This document shows positions 44,970 to 59,422 of a stretch of DNA of 64,000 bases, piece after piece. A program made the translations under genes and the position numbers. How positions within the stretch are numbered: position 1 is the stretch's first letter; every line of letters begins with the position of its first letter. The DNA is taken from the NCBI GenBank assembly GCA_026545225.1, contig CM048845.1, positions 30,631,001 to 30,695,000 on the forward strand. The letters run 5' to 3'. Below the pieces are notes generated by a model that was given only the letters and a program-made list of their open reading frames with translations, did no database searches and had not been told where the DNA came from. The stretch is from Cornus controversa. Its lineage: Eukaryota; Streptophyta; Magnoliopsida; Cornales; Cornaceae.

Positions 44970-47900
44970 GTGCTTTCTATTTCACTTCTTTTTATATACA
45001 CTTCTCAAAATCTCATCAACAATTATACTCCCTCTTTTTTCTTTTTCTTTTTCTTTTTTTTTTTTCACCTGCTTGTACGTACATTGATCACATAAAACCT
45101 AAAAATGGTTATAAAGAAAGGCTGGACCAAAAAGCTTAACTGACTATTACATCCATTCTTGAAAAAACGTAAAAAAAAGCTGTTATAAAAGAAATGATGG
45201 GCAAAAAGCTCAACTGGTTAATAAGTGGTAATTAATAACTAAGAAAGAAAAAAAAAATTGAAACGCTCAAACAATGAAAGATGCCCTAAAATCATTTTTC
45301 AAAGATAGGTATAGTTTTCAACATACATGAGCTAAAAAAAAAAAATATATGGCATAACATGATAAATTCTTAATATTTGACCAAAAGAACAAAATAATGA
45401 GACTAATCAACAAAATTATGTGAATTTTAGAAAAATCAGAGTAATTAACTCTCAAAAAATAAAAAAAATGGTACAATACTTCACTGGGTTAAATCTCTAC
45501 TTTTATTCGTCGGATCTTTAACATGCAGTCACTTATCAATTTCAAATCATATTACGGAGCTTTAGTGAATTTGATTTTTTCTGAGGTTTAAAAATTCATG
45601 AAATTGTTCTAACTGAAAGAAATAATAAAATCTTAACTTTTATGAACTTATTAATACACTAAAATTTAAAGGTTTTATTTTTAAAATTTATACACATTTA
45701 ATATAAAAAAAATCAAAGCATAGTGTGAAAATTACCATTTTCTCAAAACATTTTTCAAAAAATTACAAATTCAACACTTTTTTTAAAATTTAAAAATTTA
45801 ATGTCATGCCCGAAACCTAAACTCAACATTGTCCTCAATGTTGGACAAAATAACAATTAAGCACAAATAGAAGGTCGGAAGAATATGACCTTAATTGGAA
45901 TGAATTGATTTGCTTTAACTTTCATCAAACAAAAATGAAGCATTAGTAATCAAATGAAAAGTTCAAGATTATGTACGAAAAAAGGAAGAAAAAAATTCCA
46001 ACAAATAAATACAACTTCTACTATAATTTTTTTCTTAGAGTAACTCGAGGATTATCAGTTAAGGTCTGCCAACAACACAACCAGTAAAGTTCCCAGAAAA
46101 GTGTGGAGAGACACTTGGCTTGCTAAATGACGGTACGTTCACATTCCTTAGACAGAACTTTCCTAGACATTGTGAAGTTAGAAGGTATTCATTGAAGTTA
46201 CCAAGAGTTAGCTTTACTTTTATAAATATTTTTAAACAACAAAAAAAACATTACTACAAAACGCTAAATTAAAATTCACAAAAAAAATGTTAATTTAAAG
46301 ATGCACAAACAAAAGAAGTAATAAAAAAAATGAGTGAGTGTGAGATCTTTCTTCTTCTTTTTTTTTTTTTAACAAAAAGAACAAAAAATAGAAGAAAAAA
46401 ATGAAGAAAGTGTGACCTTAGGGATATTTTTAAGTTATTCTACCCTAGAGTTTGCATGCGAAAATTATCAACTTAAAAAAAAAAAAACTATGCTTTCCTA
46501 ATCTAGAAAGAAAAGAAAAATGATGTAAAAGAATTAGGTACGTACCGGATGACAAAGCTATTATTCCTCTTGTAAGAGTGTCCGATGGTGGCATCAACAG
46601 AAGCAGTGCATCATAAGAGCCTGCCATGGAAAAACAAATTCATTCTTTTCTTCAAATAATAATAATAATAAAAAAGAAACTAAAAAAATAAAATAAAAAA
46701 TAAAGAAGAATATAATGGAGGGAAAGAAAGTTTGAGTGGGCTCCCAAAAAAATTGTAGTATTGAATATTTGTGCTTCGAATTCTCAAACTTGATTCGGCA
46801 AATGGCGCCATTTGACGTGTGTAGAATAGTTGATTAATGTCGTTGTTTTTCTACATCTCATACAAATATAAAACCTATAAAAACTTTACTAAAAATTGTA
46901 TAGTAATAAACAGGGTAGAACCACTCTCAAGTGAGAATCAGTAATAAGTCATAAATTCAAAACCTCAATGTTTTGAGATGAAAAATAAATATTTAAAATA
47001 AACTTATGATTTCTTTTTATAATAAAAACTAATACTAAATGTCTTTTATCAAATGATGGAAACAATCTCAAGAAAAGAGAATTCACCACCATGGATCCAT
47101 ATAAATAAAGTTTCTGATATTCTTATATAATTTTTTCTCCAATAATCAATACACTTCACCAATCCAATTAGAACTTAGAAAGATGAAGGAAGATATGACA
47201 TAAAAAATAACACTTGATTATATATGAGAGAAATTTTTTTTACTTAATCTGATGCACATTGGTTTGGTAAACAGAGGTAGGCATTCTTTGAATTATCATT
47301 ATTTGACAAACACGAAGAATCCTCCCTCTAATTTTTGAAAATAAAAATTCAGAATAGAAGAATAAAAGAATGCTCTTGAGAGGAAAAATTACACAAGAAA
47401 ATAAAATAACTTACTTATATTTTAGTCATAATGGCTTTATCACTCCCTTAAGAAAGATGTTTACGCTTGCATATCAATGGAAAAGAAACATATAAAAATG
47501 AAACTACTATTCTTCATTGAATAAAGAAGATGATTATGCTATTTTTTTTACAATTTCACTACAAATTTATAACTCCTTCACCAACTCCTAAGACCACCTA
47601 TTTATAGAGTTAGAGAGTAATGATTTAGGTGGAAAAAAAGAATTTAAAATACAAAAATTCAAAATACAAAATTTTGAATTTAAATATCTAATATTTGATC
47701 TCCATATTTTTAATTTGAATTCTAGATTACTGACGTGGCTGTATAAAAAATTATATTTTACAAAGTTTTTAACTTAAGACCTCTTGTGGAGTAAATTGTA
47801 TAGAATACCATCTCTCCTATAATTCTTCTTATTTTTATCTTTAGCTATACATATCATTTTCAACCCTTGTTTTATTGCTTTTCTTCTTATTTGAAAATCA

Positions 47901-48789
47901 ACCCCTATAAAACATAAAATGCAAAGATAAGAACATTTAAATAAAATAAAAGAGTAATTAAAAACTTATTTTGGGATATAAAATAGCAAGTTTTGTGCAC
48001 TTATCTTTAGAATATATATATATATGGTTTAATTTAATTGATGACCAATTTTGGTGTCCTAATTACAAATATACCAACTTTCAAATAGTATATGTTCAAA
48101 AACAACTTATACAAAATTAATTACGTATTTGACAATTTTCACCGTTACTCAATATACAGGGCCATATTAGACCCAAAAAGTGAAAAGTCTATATTACCCT
48201 TTTACTTACTTTGCACAAAATACCTCAAATAACCCCTAATATTTCTCTCTCTACCCTTTCTCCAACTTCATAGAGTTTGTTTTGCATCTTTCCTTTCTAC
48301 AACTTCATAGACCTTTCTTTCTCTACCCTCTCTTACCTTCGCCACTGATGGAGCCCTCTTCTCTAGCGATGAGAATTCATGACAACCGGCACGCTAACAT
48401 GGGCCTCATTATTTTTTCCTCTCTCTATTTTCATAGAGCTTTATCTCTCTACCCTATTTGCAATTATCTCTCTATATTCAGCTCCACCACCAACCAAGAT
48501 CTCTTTTACGACAATCATCGGCGAGAACCCACGACAACCAATGAAGCCATCCACCCCGGCGATGACTGGCCACTAGTTTCTCTCTCAACATACATTCCAG
48601 TAACATCTCCTTATCTTTTCTTATTCTATGATTTTGATCAAATATTTTTTCTATACTTTCCCTTTAGATCATGATGTAGGACATAATTGTCAAAGAACTT
48701 GTTTTGACTTGATGTGACCCATTTTTGATTGGAAACGACCCAATAAACAAAACCTATTATCTTTTGTTACTGGACCATGAGATTGATTA
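44970..48789. other. AT-rich unique DNA, no confident gene
   Basis: Not part of either duplication. Poly-A/T and (AAT)n runs are frequent. A plus-strand open frame at 48282-48674 has a Ser/Leu/Tyr-rich, low-information composition and is probably chance. One exon-like segment at 46546-46627 is listed separately. No repeat ends seen. Confidence 0.55.
46546..46627 (-). other. isolated exon-like segment
   Basis: On the minus strand ATGGCAGGCTCTTATGATGC opens MAGSYDALLLLMPPSDTLTR GIIALSS and meets a good donor (CCG|GTACGT). The same start could instead be an acceptor (CATGGCAG|GC). No partner exon or homologue was recognised nearby. Confidence 0.2.
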
Positions 48790-50120
48790 CAAAAAACAAT
48801 GTAAGAGTTTTCAGACCAAGAATATTGATTTTCAATAGCATTGCCTGACAAGTTAATGAATGTTTTGCATACAAGAGATGGGGGAAATGGAATGACGCTA
48901 GAAAGGTTATTGTGAGAGAGATCTAGGTATGTTGGGGGGGGGGGGAAGGTATCTCTCTAAGGTTAATAGTTGATAGCGAAGGAAGGGTTAGCTATCTGTG
49001 GCGGAATGCTGCCATTCAAAGAGTTGTGACTCAATATCAAATATTATAAATTAGTCCAATTCTCGATATCAGATGGAGATGGTATTGAGCCAGTGAGTTG
49101 GTTTAAGGAAAGGTCCAGTCCAGTCAAGCCTTTCAAATTCCCTATTTCTTGAGGGATGAGACTATCAACTTCATTTTTGTCAAGGAACAAAGTTTTCAAA
49201 GAAGTCAGATGACCTATAAGCTAAGGGATGGAACCATTGATTGCATTTGAAGCAAGGGAGAGAGATACCAGATCTATTAAATGACCTAGAGCAGAAGGAA
49301 TTAGACCTATGAGCTTATTGTGACTAAAGTCTAGATCAACCAGATTAGGGATGGCAATGGGGTAGGGGTGCTCTTCCCCATCCCCCATCCTCGTCCTTAT
49401 TTAAAACAGCTCCCCCATTCCCACCTCACCCCATTTAATAAACGAGGCGGGGTGAGGTGGGGCGGGCGGAGACGTAAACGGGGCGAGACGGGTTTTTTTA
49501 TTTTTTTTAAGAACTTTTTTTGGGGGATTACTTTTGTAATTGTACTCTTTTTAGTCTTTACACTCTTATGTGATAAGGCCCTTGGTAATTTACACATGCA
49601 CCATCAATAAGATTTGAACTAGTAAATCTTATATATATAACTATATAAGTGTAATTTTGTATTTGTATTATATATATAAGGGTAATATAGTAAATATAAA
49701 ACATAAATGGGGCGGGTGGGGCGTGGCGAGGTGAGGGTGTCTATCCCCATTCCAGCTCCGCAACTTTGCGAGTTTTTTTCTCTCACCCCAGTAACCGTCC
49801 GAAAACCATTTAGCCTCCTCTATAATCGATTTAAATGGGGTGGGATAGAGCGGTTCTTCACCGGAGCAGGTTAAATTGCCATCTCTAAATAGGATTCTTC
49901 AATTTCCCCATGTCTGGAGGGATGGAACCTTGTATTGAATTTGACTTCACTAAGAGTCAGGTGAGATCTGTCAAAAAACCAAAAGCTAATGGGATTGGCC
50001 CATTGAGCTGGTTGCTACTAAGGTCTAGCGAGGTCAATTTACATAAGTAGCCAAGAGCAGTAGGGATTGGACCATCAACATAGTTGTGATTGAGATTTAG
50101 ATAAACCAATTGCATGCAAA
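48790..50120 (-). pseudogene. older LRR receptor pseudogene, LRR part only
   Basis: Minus-strand LRR text is recognisable on both sides of an insertion, for example the equivalents of 'gagggatggaaccattgatt' and 'accaaattcttcaagttccc' seen in the intact paralogue, but with many frame breaks. It includes a G12 run at 48934-48945. It corresponds to the LRR region up to about the last repeats; no kinase or signal peptide was found. Its right flank at 50140-50190 keeps a diverged form of the family leader (GAGACTTTAAAGAGTT, TTGACTTGG). It is clearly more decayed than the copies at 27872 and 40041. Confidence 0.75.
49347..49892. mobile_element. MITE-like insertion in the LRR pseudogene
   Basis: The left end AGGGATGGCAATGGGG and the right end ATTGCCATCTCT are inverted (one mismatch over the first 12). 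The interior is rich in 'ggggcgggg' near both ends. LRR text resumes after it, with a likely 4-5 base duplication (AGATT / GGATT). The superfamily is not assigned; 'gggatggcaatggggc' ends are frequent in plant genomes. Confidence 0.6.
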
Positions 50121-51917
50121 AGATGGGCTGCAAGCATCATCATGTTCAAGAAGAGACTTTAAAGAGTTCTGTGTTGACTTGGACACGGGAGTCAAGGTTT
50201 TCCTATCAGGAAAGAAAATTTATTTATTTTTTCTCTCTTTCTCTCTCTTTTTTTTCCCTTTCTTTTTGGGTTGCAAGTAATATGCATTCCTTTTTTTCCC
50301 CTACAAAAATAACTCTTTTTCTTTCTTTTCTTTTAAAATTTTTAGAAATAGGACACATGCAAATTTGCACTATTACTTATTTTATCTTGAAAAACTTTGC
50401 GTTCGAATTCACATGCAGCTGAAAGAAAGAGTAATATCAGATGGGAGAAGTTCAGACTGTTCTAGTCCATTTATCCTAAAATAATCTTAAGAATTCTAAA
50501 AACCAACAGTAATTAATTTCAAAAAACCAAAATATTTTATGAAATTGGGTTCTTCTCTTAATAGTGTTTTCATATATCAGTTTCGACACAAGTGTCAATT
50601 AAATAAATTTTCAGATTAATTTCAAGTTTTTTAATACAAATGGAAAACTGAAGCAAATAGGCCATTACATTTTAATTTAGTTTAGGAGCTGCAATTTTGG
50701 GCATGGCCACTTGATGGCCATGGGGTCTTCATGAGCTTGTTAGCCTTCAATCTTTGTCGATTAACTAAGAATATAAATATAATTATTATTTGAAGGTGGT
50801 GGATATTGTCTTCAAATTCTGTTTCTATTTGCTGTTTCTTAGAGTTAACTTGTGAGAAAAAAGAATTTTACTGAAATTAGTTTTGAAAATCTCAATGGAT
50901 GTGAACCAAGGCCAATAGTTTAGATTCATGTGAAAGACAGGTTTTTTTTTATAGTCTTTTCTCTTCTTAACGAATTGAGCTGCATATAAACATCTTGGTT
51001 TTTGTTGTTAAAAAATTCATTCACACAGATTTAGTAATCATGTATCAATCTAACGGGTTGAATTCATAAGGATTATATATACCTGGGTAAGTCAAAATGA
51101 TGTCTGTCACATGATCCTAAAGATCGTTCAAATTACATTTGTTTTGTTACCTTTATTATGCAAGATAAAAATGCGATCATTCAAAGCCAATATGATCACT
51201 AATTCGTTGTGATGAAAATTTTTCCACCGCATACTAGACTGGGTCTTTTCGTCAAGTCAATCTGATTGATGCATTGTCCTTGTATAAATGCCACTATGAT
51301 AACCGAGAAGGGAATGATTTTTCCTTGTATAAATGCCACAAAGTCTGTCCTTGGACCCATAAGCAACACCTTGGAAGTCTATTATAGAAAGGGACTCAGC
51401 TAGACAATTGATACAGATGACCCGTCATGCATGGCCACTGTCTTGCAAGGAGTCAAAACAATAATACTTGGTCTTCCTCGCTATTAATTCCGGCCAACGC
51501 TCTTCATGATTATTGTCAACACGGCCAAGTGATGAAGACAGCTTGTCTTTTCCACAAGTATCACATAATTTTTTCTCTTAACATCTCATCCAAGAAGATT
51601 AAAATGGTGCTAGGGAAAATCCAAAATAATATGATCCTTACAAATTTTTTTTTTCAATCGAGTAGAATTAGAAGATGGGTGGGGGCAGTCTTGATATATT
51701 GCAGGACTGTGGTATTCTGTTTGTATGGAATTGGTATTATGATATTTTTCACCATATAGAATTTAGAAGAGGCAATGTTCTCGCCTTCAGATGAATCAAA
51801 TTTCTTCAATCTTTTACGCAGTCTAAGCTACCCTGATATGTAAATCCTATTATTACTGCTAGTCCCAATGCGTAACTCTCTCTCTCTCTGACTAGCCATC
51901 AAAGATTTTATATATAA
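50121..51917. other. 5' flank of the older LRR pseudogene, no gene
   Basis: Contains the diverged leader (50140-50190), a block near 51190-51330 also seen at 33600, and a block near 51425-51560 resembling 5073-5330. No coding text recognised. Confidence 0.6.
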
Positions 51918-52048
51918 AATGGAATTGGAGGATGACATTATTAAAGTTCAAACTGATGGATTCAAATTGAAAGCAGCAGTTTGGTTCCGAGCCTCATCAT
52001 ACCAAATGAGACTTTAAAGAGTTGCGTCTTCTTGACTTGGGCACCGGC
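51918..52048 (-). promoter_or_regulatory. receptor leader with a seven-codon stub
   Basis: An ATG at 51938 (minus) is followed by about seven receptor codons (MSSSNSI) and then unrelated DNA. The family leader (GAGACTTTAAAGAGTTGCGT, CTTGACTTGGGCA) lies at 51939-52048. The leader is preserved but the gene behind it is gone. Confidence 0.65.
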
Positions 52049-54051
52049 AGGGGGCGAAGAACAATTTTATTTTTCAAATTCTTATTTTACAGGGTCCTAA
52101 AATAGTTGAAATTAAAATTACTACAAAAAATAATCTCAATCTGAAATATTTAGAACTTCAGTTTGGAAATCTAGATTTATAGATATATATATAGGGAAAT
52201 ATAATCTATATTTTTCTTCTCTTTGTTTTACTATTTTTGAATTTTAGATTTTTTTATTCCACTTATATTATATATATGTATTTTATGTATGTCAAAATTA
52301 GATATAATTCTATATGCATGGAATGTTAAATGTATTTTTGTTTATACATGATTTTATTTTAATTTTTTGTTCATATTTAAAAGAAATATTTCTATGTATA
52401 AAGAATAATAAAATATTATTTAATTATATATATATTTAAAAATATTAATTTGACCTCCCAATTTCACTCTCTGGATCTGTCCCAAGCACTGGAAGTCAAG
52501 GTCTTATTATTGTTGGCCAATTGGGGGCACCGTCAAGTCAGGCTATTTGATGCTTAAATGCATGTCTGAATGGAATTTTTTGCATCAATGCATTGATGTA
52601 TCTGTAGGTGGACCATAAGCATCATGTTTGGCCAAACCACAATAAGGAATATAAAGGGATACGGCAAAATTGTCCACTCAAAAAACATTTAAATTAATAT
52701 ATGTTTTGTGACTAGATGATTTTATTCTTAGATTTTACTTCAAAATGTCTTATATCATTTGAAGAGAACACACTACATATAAGCACATTCTCTCCTTCAC
52801 AATCAGGAGTGTGGGATTGAACACCCTTTAGTCTGCCAATATAATAACTCGGCCAGTGTCTTTTGCACCCGTCCACAAGGCTCACTACAGCTTTCTTAAA
52901 ATTAGTTCACATTATTTAGACCATTAAAATTTCACATCATTTGATCACAAGAATTTGGTTGATGAAGAATAGTCAGGTTGAACAAAATTCGAATAGATGA
53001 CAGATATTCCACTGGTGTAGTCGTTATTAATGAGAAAAATTAGATTTAAGTGATCAAAATTAAAGATAATTGTTCTATAGTCACTATAAAATTACAAAAA
53101 GACCAAAAGTTATTAATTTTAAAACTATATTACTCTTTAGTGATCATTTTAGACTCAATTACAAAAATACTCATCCCCCGTCTCTTTCTCCCCAACCGTA
53201 AATATTGTCTCTACACACCCTTGCATATACTCAAATACTAATAATATAAATATGGTGAATCTAGATTTTATACACTCCAAATCATTCATTTTTTTAACTT
53301 TCCATCATATCGTAGCTATCCATTATTACATTTTTTTTTAACTTTCCCTCATATGATACTTATTTATTATTAACTCTCTCGTTCAATTAAACTTTTAAAT
53401 AATAGGCTCTCTACAATTTTGAACTATCGTGTCAACTATATATCTCCATAAAAAATAATCAAAATCCTAACTATATATGTATATATATATATTTCTATAT
53501 TTTTAGAATGCAAAATTGGATTTAATTATGACTACACTTTCTAATCCTATATTAATTAATTATTTTTAGTGTTTAAATAAAATGCTTTGACAAATAATTA
53601 TTAAAGAGCAATTTAATTTTAAGATTTTATCGTTAGAGTCACTTTAAAATAATTACTTTTTAATTTTGATCACTTTTCCCTTATCAATAAGGGATGGAAC
53701 AACCAAATTGATCAAATAATAGAAGTCAAATTGATACCAAACAAGAATCAAATGACCCGTCATGCACGGCCACCGTCTTGCACGGAGTTGATTTTAGAGC
53801 ATCCCCTGATTATTGATCAGCCCAAAGATATAAAGTTGGTCTTCCTCTGTACTAGTTGCTGCCAATGCTTTCCATGATTATCGTCAACACGGAAAAGTGA
53901 TGAAGACGCTTGCCGTTTAACAAGTCAAGTCGTTTTGAAGCTTTAACATGTATCAGATTGGAACCACTCTAAAGAATCACCCAACTTATTCTGTCAACAT
54001 CTCATCCAAAGGATAAAAATGGCGTGAGGGAAAATTCAAAACAATATGATC

Positions 54052-54102
<51 letters not shown>

Positions 54103-55255
54103 AATAGAATTAGAAGGTCCGTGGGGGCAGCCTTGATGTTTTGCAGGACTATGGTATTCTTTTTGGACGGAATTGATATTATGATATGTTTCACCGTGTT
54201 AGTATGACTTCTCCCAAGGCAATGTTCTCGAAATCAAGTGAATTAAATTTCTTCAATCTTTTAGGGTATCCAAAACAGCTTGGTTATATTTGTTTTTTTA
54301 TATTCAAATTCTGCAGCCACATCAGTAAAATAATAATATTTTAATAAATTTTAAATTAAGTGGAAACATAACCTCAAATTGAAACTCTCGAAAATTATTA
54401 TAGAAATAGTTTGATAAAAAAATTCAAATTCTAATAAAAATTATAGAAGTTTAAGTGAAGAAAACACAAATATATATATATATATATATATATATGCGCT
54501 TATAGAATAAGAAAGAATTGTAGATAAAAAAAATCATTTTTAAATGGTTTGTTTGGCTAAACGGTTTTAGTCAAGCAATGGCCTGGCCCAGAATTATGGC
54601 CAAGCCATTGTGGATGCTATTACAGAGCTTCTACGCTACCCTGCTCTGTAAATACTACCATTTCTGTCATACCCAATGAAAAACTTTGTGACCAGTCATA
54701 AATTATCATCTATTTTTGATTGAGAAAATATTTAATTTGTATGTTTACAGCACACCTACGTTCTATCATTTCATACTTTTTATTGACTCTCTCCAAATTT
54801 AATTGTTCAATTGAAAGGGTAAACATCTTGATTTATTAGTTGTTGTAATACAAATGGTTCAAGTTATTTAACTAATGGAGTTCCATCAAGCAAGAAATTA
54901 ACCCTATCATTTTGTATTTACTGATACAAAGATTATTGGATTAATTAATCAAATATGTATGTTGATTCATTAGCTGCGACAATGAAGTTTTTTGCCAAGG
55001 TTTAGCCAGCAAGTTCTTGCAAGCAAGAAACTCATGAGAGACGCATAGCATTGTTAGTTAAGACTTTGGTTAGAATGCAAGCAAGCAAATACCAATATAT
55101 AATAATATATGCTGCTATCTTAAGATAATATTAGTTGTTATCCATACTACTGCAACTCCACAATATTGAAGGAAGCCATGTTTATTTTCACAATGCATCA
55201 ATGAATGGATGCATTTGGTTGCTGTAGATGACGAGTGTAAAATAGTGGAAGGATA
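52049..55255. other. AT-rich receptor 5' flank, copy of 3298-6505
   Basis: Same composition as the first copy, with shorter or longer (TA)n tracts (for example 54055-54100 and 54474-54495) and about 110 extra bases near 53800-53920 absent from copy 1. No gene. Confidence 0.65.
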
Positions 55256-58200
55256 CACTACAAGAAAAGTGGGCTTTTACGATGGAGTATTTACGGCGTT
55301 CTTCTATTTTGGGTCGTAGAAATTACTTTTTATGGGTTTCACAAGAGGCCTCTCGTCAATTTTCATAAAAAGTGAAACTACCACGGCATTTTAGCTGAAT
55401 CCTCGTAAAAGAATGGTTTCCACGACTCTTAAAAGACCTCGTTAATGTTTGCATATATTAACGGGGTATTTATAAAATTTTAACGGGGTCAAAAACTCCC
55501 GTTAATAAGTAATGAAAAATCACTCTTCAACGAGATTTCTTGCTTAAGGTCAATAACTAATAAAAAATATATGCTCCAATTTGTCAATACCGCGAAACCC
55601 ATTCACTAATTTTTAATTTCTTACTTCTACGAAAACCCACTACTGCCCAATTTCTTCTCACTCCACTAAAGCCTGATGAAACCCTCACTTTCTCTCATAC
55701 TCCTTTACCGATCAATTTCTTCTCACCAAAGCTCGAAAAAAATGCCCATTTACTAATTGATTTCTTCTTACTAAAGCCCTAATCACATTTCCAGCATAGC
55801 GATTCGTACTACCAGAAAAGTATCACTAACCAGAAGGCAATAGAAGCCGCCGACAGGCGCAAGCAAGTGTAGTGAATCACATAGATAATTAAGCCCTACC
55901 ACTAGCGTGTGGATAGATACGACGGGTGAAGTGCGAAGGGGATGTCGATTGATTTCTTCTCACCAAAGCTCTAATAACATTACTTGTTTATTGGTCGATT
56001 TCTTCTCACCAAAGCCCTCACAAAAACCCATTTACTGTATGATTTCTCACCAAATATCTCTGGCCTCTCTACTAGTAAGATTATACTCGTTGGCCTTTGT
56101 TCCAAGTAGTAATTTTAATAATTGCTACTGGTGTTGACAATGGAAAGTGTTGTTCAATCTTACTTTCACTCCCGATCCCATGTTTCCCTTTAAAGTGTTA
56201 GTAAATTCAATCTTCTCCCCTTTTTTTTTTTTTTTTTTCCTTTCTAGGGTTTTTTTCATTTGCATGACTTCAATTAATTTGATTCTAATCTTTTTTTTAG
56301 ATTACACTCGCTGGCCTTTGTTCCAAGTAGTAATTTTAATAATTGCTACTGGTGTTGACAATGGAAAGTGTTATTCAATGTTACTTTCACCTCCGATCCC
56401 ATGTTTCCCTTTAAAGTGTTAGTAAATTCAATCTTCTCCCTTTTTTTTTCCCTTTCTAGGGTTTTTTTTTCATTTGCATGACTTCATTTAATTTGATTCT
56501 AATCGTTTTTCTTATCTCAAAATTTTGTTTTCAGGTTTAGCATCCCAGAAGCAACCCCATTCACTATTGTTCTAAATTCACTACTGAAGAATTCAAAGTT
56601 CCTCTCGAAACCAATGCTATCATCACTAAAGGTACCCATTTCATTTGGTCAGCTTCGATCTGGATTATACTCTCTGGCCTTTTTACTAGTAATTTTAACA
56701 ATTGTTTTTCCAATCAGTTTTTCTCATCAAAAAGACTACTTATTTTCTTGTTTTAAATTATGTGTTTTTGAAATTGAGTCTCTGCATTAAGTCTGGGAAT
56801 TATTATTATTATTTTTGGTTTCAAATGATGTACATTAGAGAATCCATGCTTTTACATCATTATACTCATATTTTTTCATTGTTTTTAAATTGGAAAAAAC
56901 TTCATCCTATACACATGTACATGTATTGCATCTTTTATTGCTATGGATTGAACTTGACTCCTATGTGGAATTGATTTTTCTTGCTTGCTTTTATTTGCTA
57001 CAAGTTTAGTGTCTACTTGTCACAAATAGTATTGTTAAAATTTTTTTATTCATGGAAAGAGAGTAGGTGCTCATCTCATCATTAAAATGGTTCTATTTTT
57101 CTTAGAGATGAGGCTTGAGGGGTGAAGTCTTGGATGGGAGATAGGAGAGGGTACAAGTTACCCTAGGGTGAAAATCTCGACACCCACAGTGGCAGACCCT
57201 AGTTTGGGTGATGGGGAGTGGTTCTATATTGACCGGAGGAGGAGGAGTAGTGTGGGACACTCTGGGTTGTATGTAAGATGTTTGATGAAGTGTTCTAATG
57301 AGAGAAAATGTTTTGAAAACTAAATGGTACTCAGTTATGTTTTGACATAAACAATGGGTTCTGGAATATTTTAGCTGGGAATGCATATGTTTTACTTTGT
57401 CTTTGTGGTACATATAGTTTGTTTTTTTTTTTTTGTGGATATGTTGTGAGTCACTTTTGCAGAAAATTCTCCATGTGCAATGCATAAAACCTCATTGAGA
57501 CATTATTAGAGTTTTCGTACTGGGTGTCGTATCATTCCTAAAATTTTTAGGTACTAATGCCCAGGCGAGGAAGGTGGAGGATGCTATGCATGGATACTAA
57601 CTTGCTTGTTGCTACTCACATTTCTAGATACTAACTTGCTTGTTGCTGCTCACATTTCTAGATACTAACTTGTTTTGAGGCTGCTTGTGACTTCTTTTGT
57701 GTGGTTCTCATAAGCCTATTGCTGTGTATAGTTTCAAAATGTAACGAGCACCATATTGTATTACATTTGGAATTGGAACCAAGGTAGATGACTAAGCATA
57801 TACCCATTGGAAATTTTGCTCTGTAAAAATGTTATCCTTGGGAGTAAGTTTTGGCATAAGAAGAACATGTCTATGTATACATTTTAGTTACTGCTATGAA
57901 CTATGACTTACTACTTGTGCCTACAAATTTTAACATGTACGCTTTAGTTCTAGTTGTGAGATTCCATATTGTTAAATGTCTTGTTTCTCATCAGTTATAT
58001 AATCATAGAGGACCCAAATTGTGCTGGACAGGTTGTTCATCAGGTAAAGAGTTTCATTAGCAGGTTGTCCTTGGGTCTTGTTGAAAAATATCTATGCAGC
58101 GAAAGTAACTTTGGATTAGGATTTTCCTATGATTCTGTTGTCAGAATGCTGTCAAATTTATATCAAAATTTTTTTTTTGCCAAGTTTCGTAAATTTTGAA

Positions 58201-59422
58201 CAAAAGCATAATTTTTTTGAAAACCTACAGTACCTACTTCCTATATATTTTTTTTTGTCGCTAGCTTCGAACAAGTTTTTTGGAAAATACTTTTGACAAA
58301 ATTTTTGACATCAGAATATTATGAAAATTTTCACATTTGTATCTTTATGTATCTACTTTCTAAAAACCTCTCATAATTTTGTTATTGCTCCAAAATTTTA
58401 GAATGACAAAGCACTCACGAAACCCACTAAACCCATTCTCGCTCATGCCCATCTGCCGATTTCTTCTCATTCCATGAAATCCTCAAGAAACCCACTCTCT
58501 CTCATGCCGATTTACAGATTTCTTCTCACTCCACCAAAGCCCTAATCATCTTGCCCTAGTCTTTTGGTTCTCTCTCACTTATGCCAGGCCCTAATCTTTG
58601 TGTTATCTCTTAGCCAAAGTCCATCAATCTTCGCATTCTCTTTCAATCAATAGAAAATCAAGGTGCTGCTTCAAGGTCCCTTCCAAGAAGCATATATTTG
58701 AATCTACTATTTAATTGGAAGATCATTCACTAAGAAGACCTATCAATCAATCCAAGTTTTCATATATGCCGAGAATCTTACACTTCCCTCAAAAGGTTCT
58801 AAACATTATGTTATTTTCTTGAATTTATAAATATAATTATTTGTTTCATCACATTTATTCATTTTGGGCCATTAGAATTTTTCATTAAAAAAGTGATTTC
58901 TTGTTATTTTGCTCCATATAGCTGTTTGTTAGATCATAATAAGTGAATTCAATTCGTATGCTTCATTTCTAGTTTGCTTAGGTAATTATGGGAATTTATT
59001 CATAAAATAAATGTTAATTATACATTATGTTACCATTTTTGGGAATTTATTCATACATTATGTTCATTTCTAGAGGCAAAAAACGTCGTTAAAAGATATT
59101 CACAGCGCGAACTAGGCCCACGTCTATTAAGGTCCCGTAAATACTTTTAATTTTCTACGACAAACAATAAACTTCGTAAAAAAGTAAAATATTCCCCGTC
59201 AAAAAATATTTTGGCTACGCAAAAAAATTATATACGAGAGACATAATTCCTCGTTAATAATTCATTTACGTGCTACATGGCCCCTCGTTAATAAATCTAA
59301 ATATTCACGATACACAGCATGAACTCGTGGAAAAGTTTTCTATTTGTTTTCTACAAGGAATGTTCTTTTATTTACGAGGTTTCTTGCCCCCCGTTAATAA
59401 TATATAATTTTTTTTTATAGTA
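55256..59422 (+). mobile_element. CACTA transposon carrying UFM1 exons, copy 2
   Basis: CACTACAAGAAAA at 55256 and the decayed right end at 59422, with the same subterminal motifs and cargo as 6506-10668. Differences are scattered single bases and poly-T length. The same ATA/AAA flanks show it was copied by the segmental duplication. Confidence 0.75.
56144..56631 (+). pseudogene. UFM1: captured UFM1 gene fragment, copy 2
   Basis: Exon 1 at 56144-56196 and again at 56365-56417 (KVLFNLTFTPDPMFPFKV in the first), exon 2 at 56535-56631. This copy reads FSIPEATPFTIVL, with Pro as in UFM1 (FSVPEAAPFTAVL), where copy 1 has Leu, so the change in copy 1 came after duplication. The one-base deletion in exon 2 is shared by both copies and is therefore older. 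Intron borders (GTTAGT; TTTTCAG) are preserved. Confidence 0.85.

Noticed and set aside
48282-48674. 130-residue plus-strand open frame
   Set aside because: Ser/Leu/Tyr-rich text from pyrimidine-rich DNA, no domain, no homologue recognised, and no splice or promoter context.
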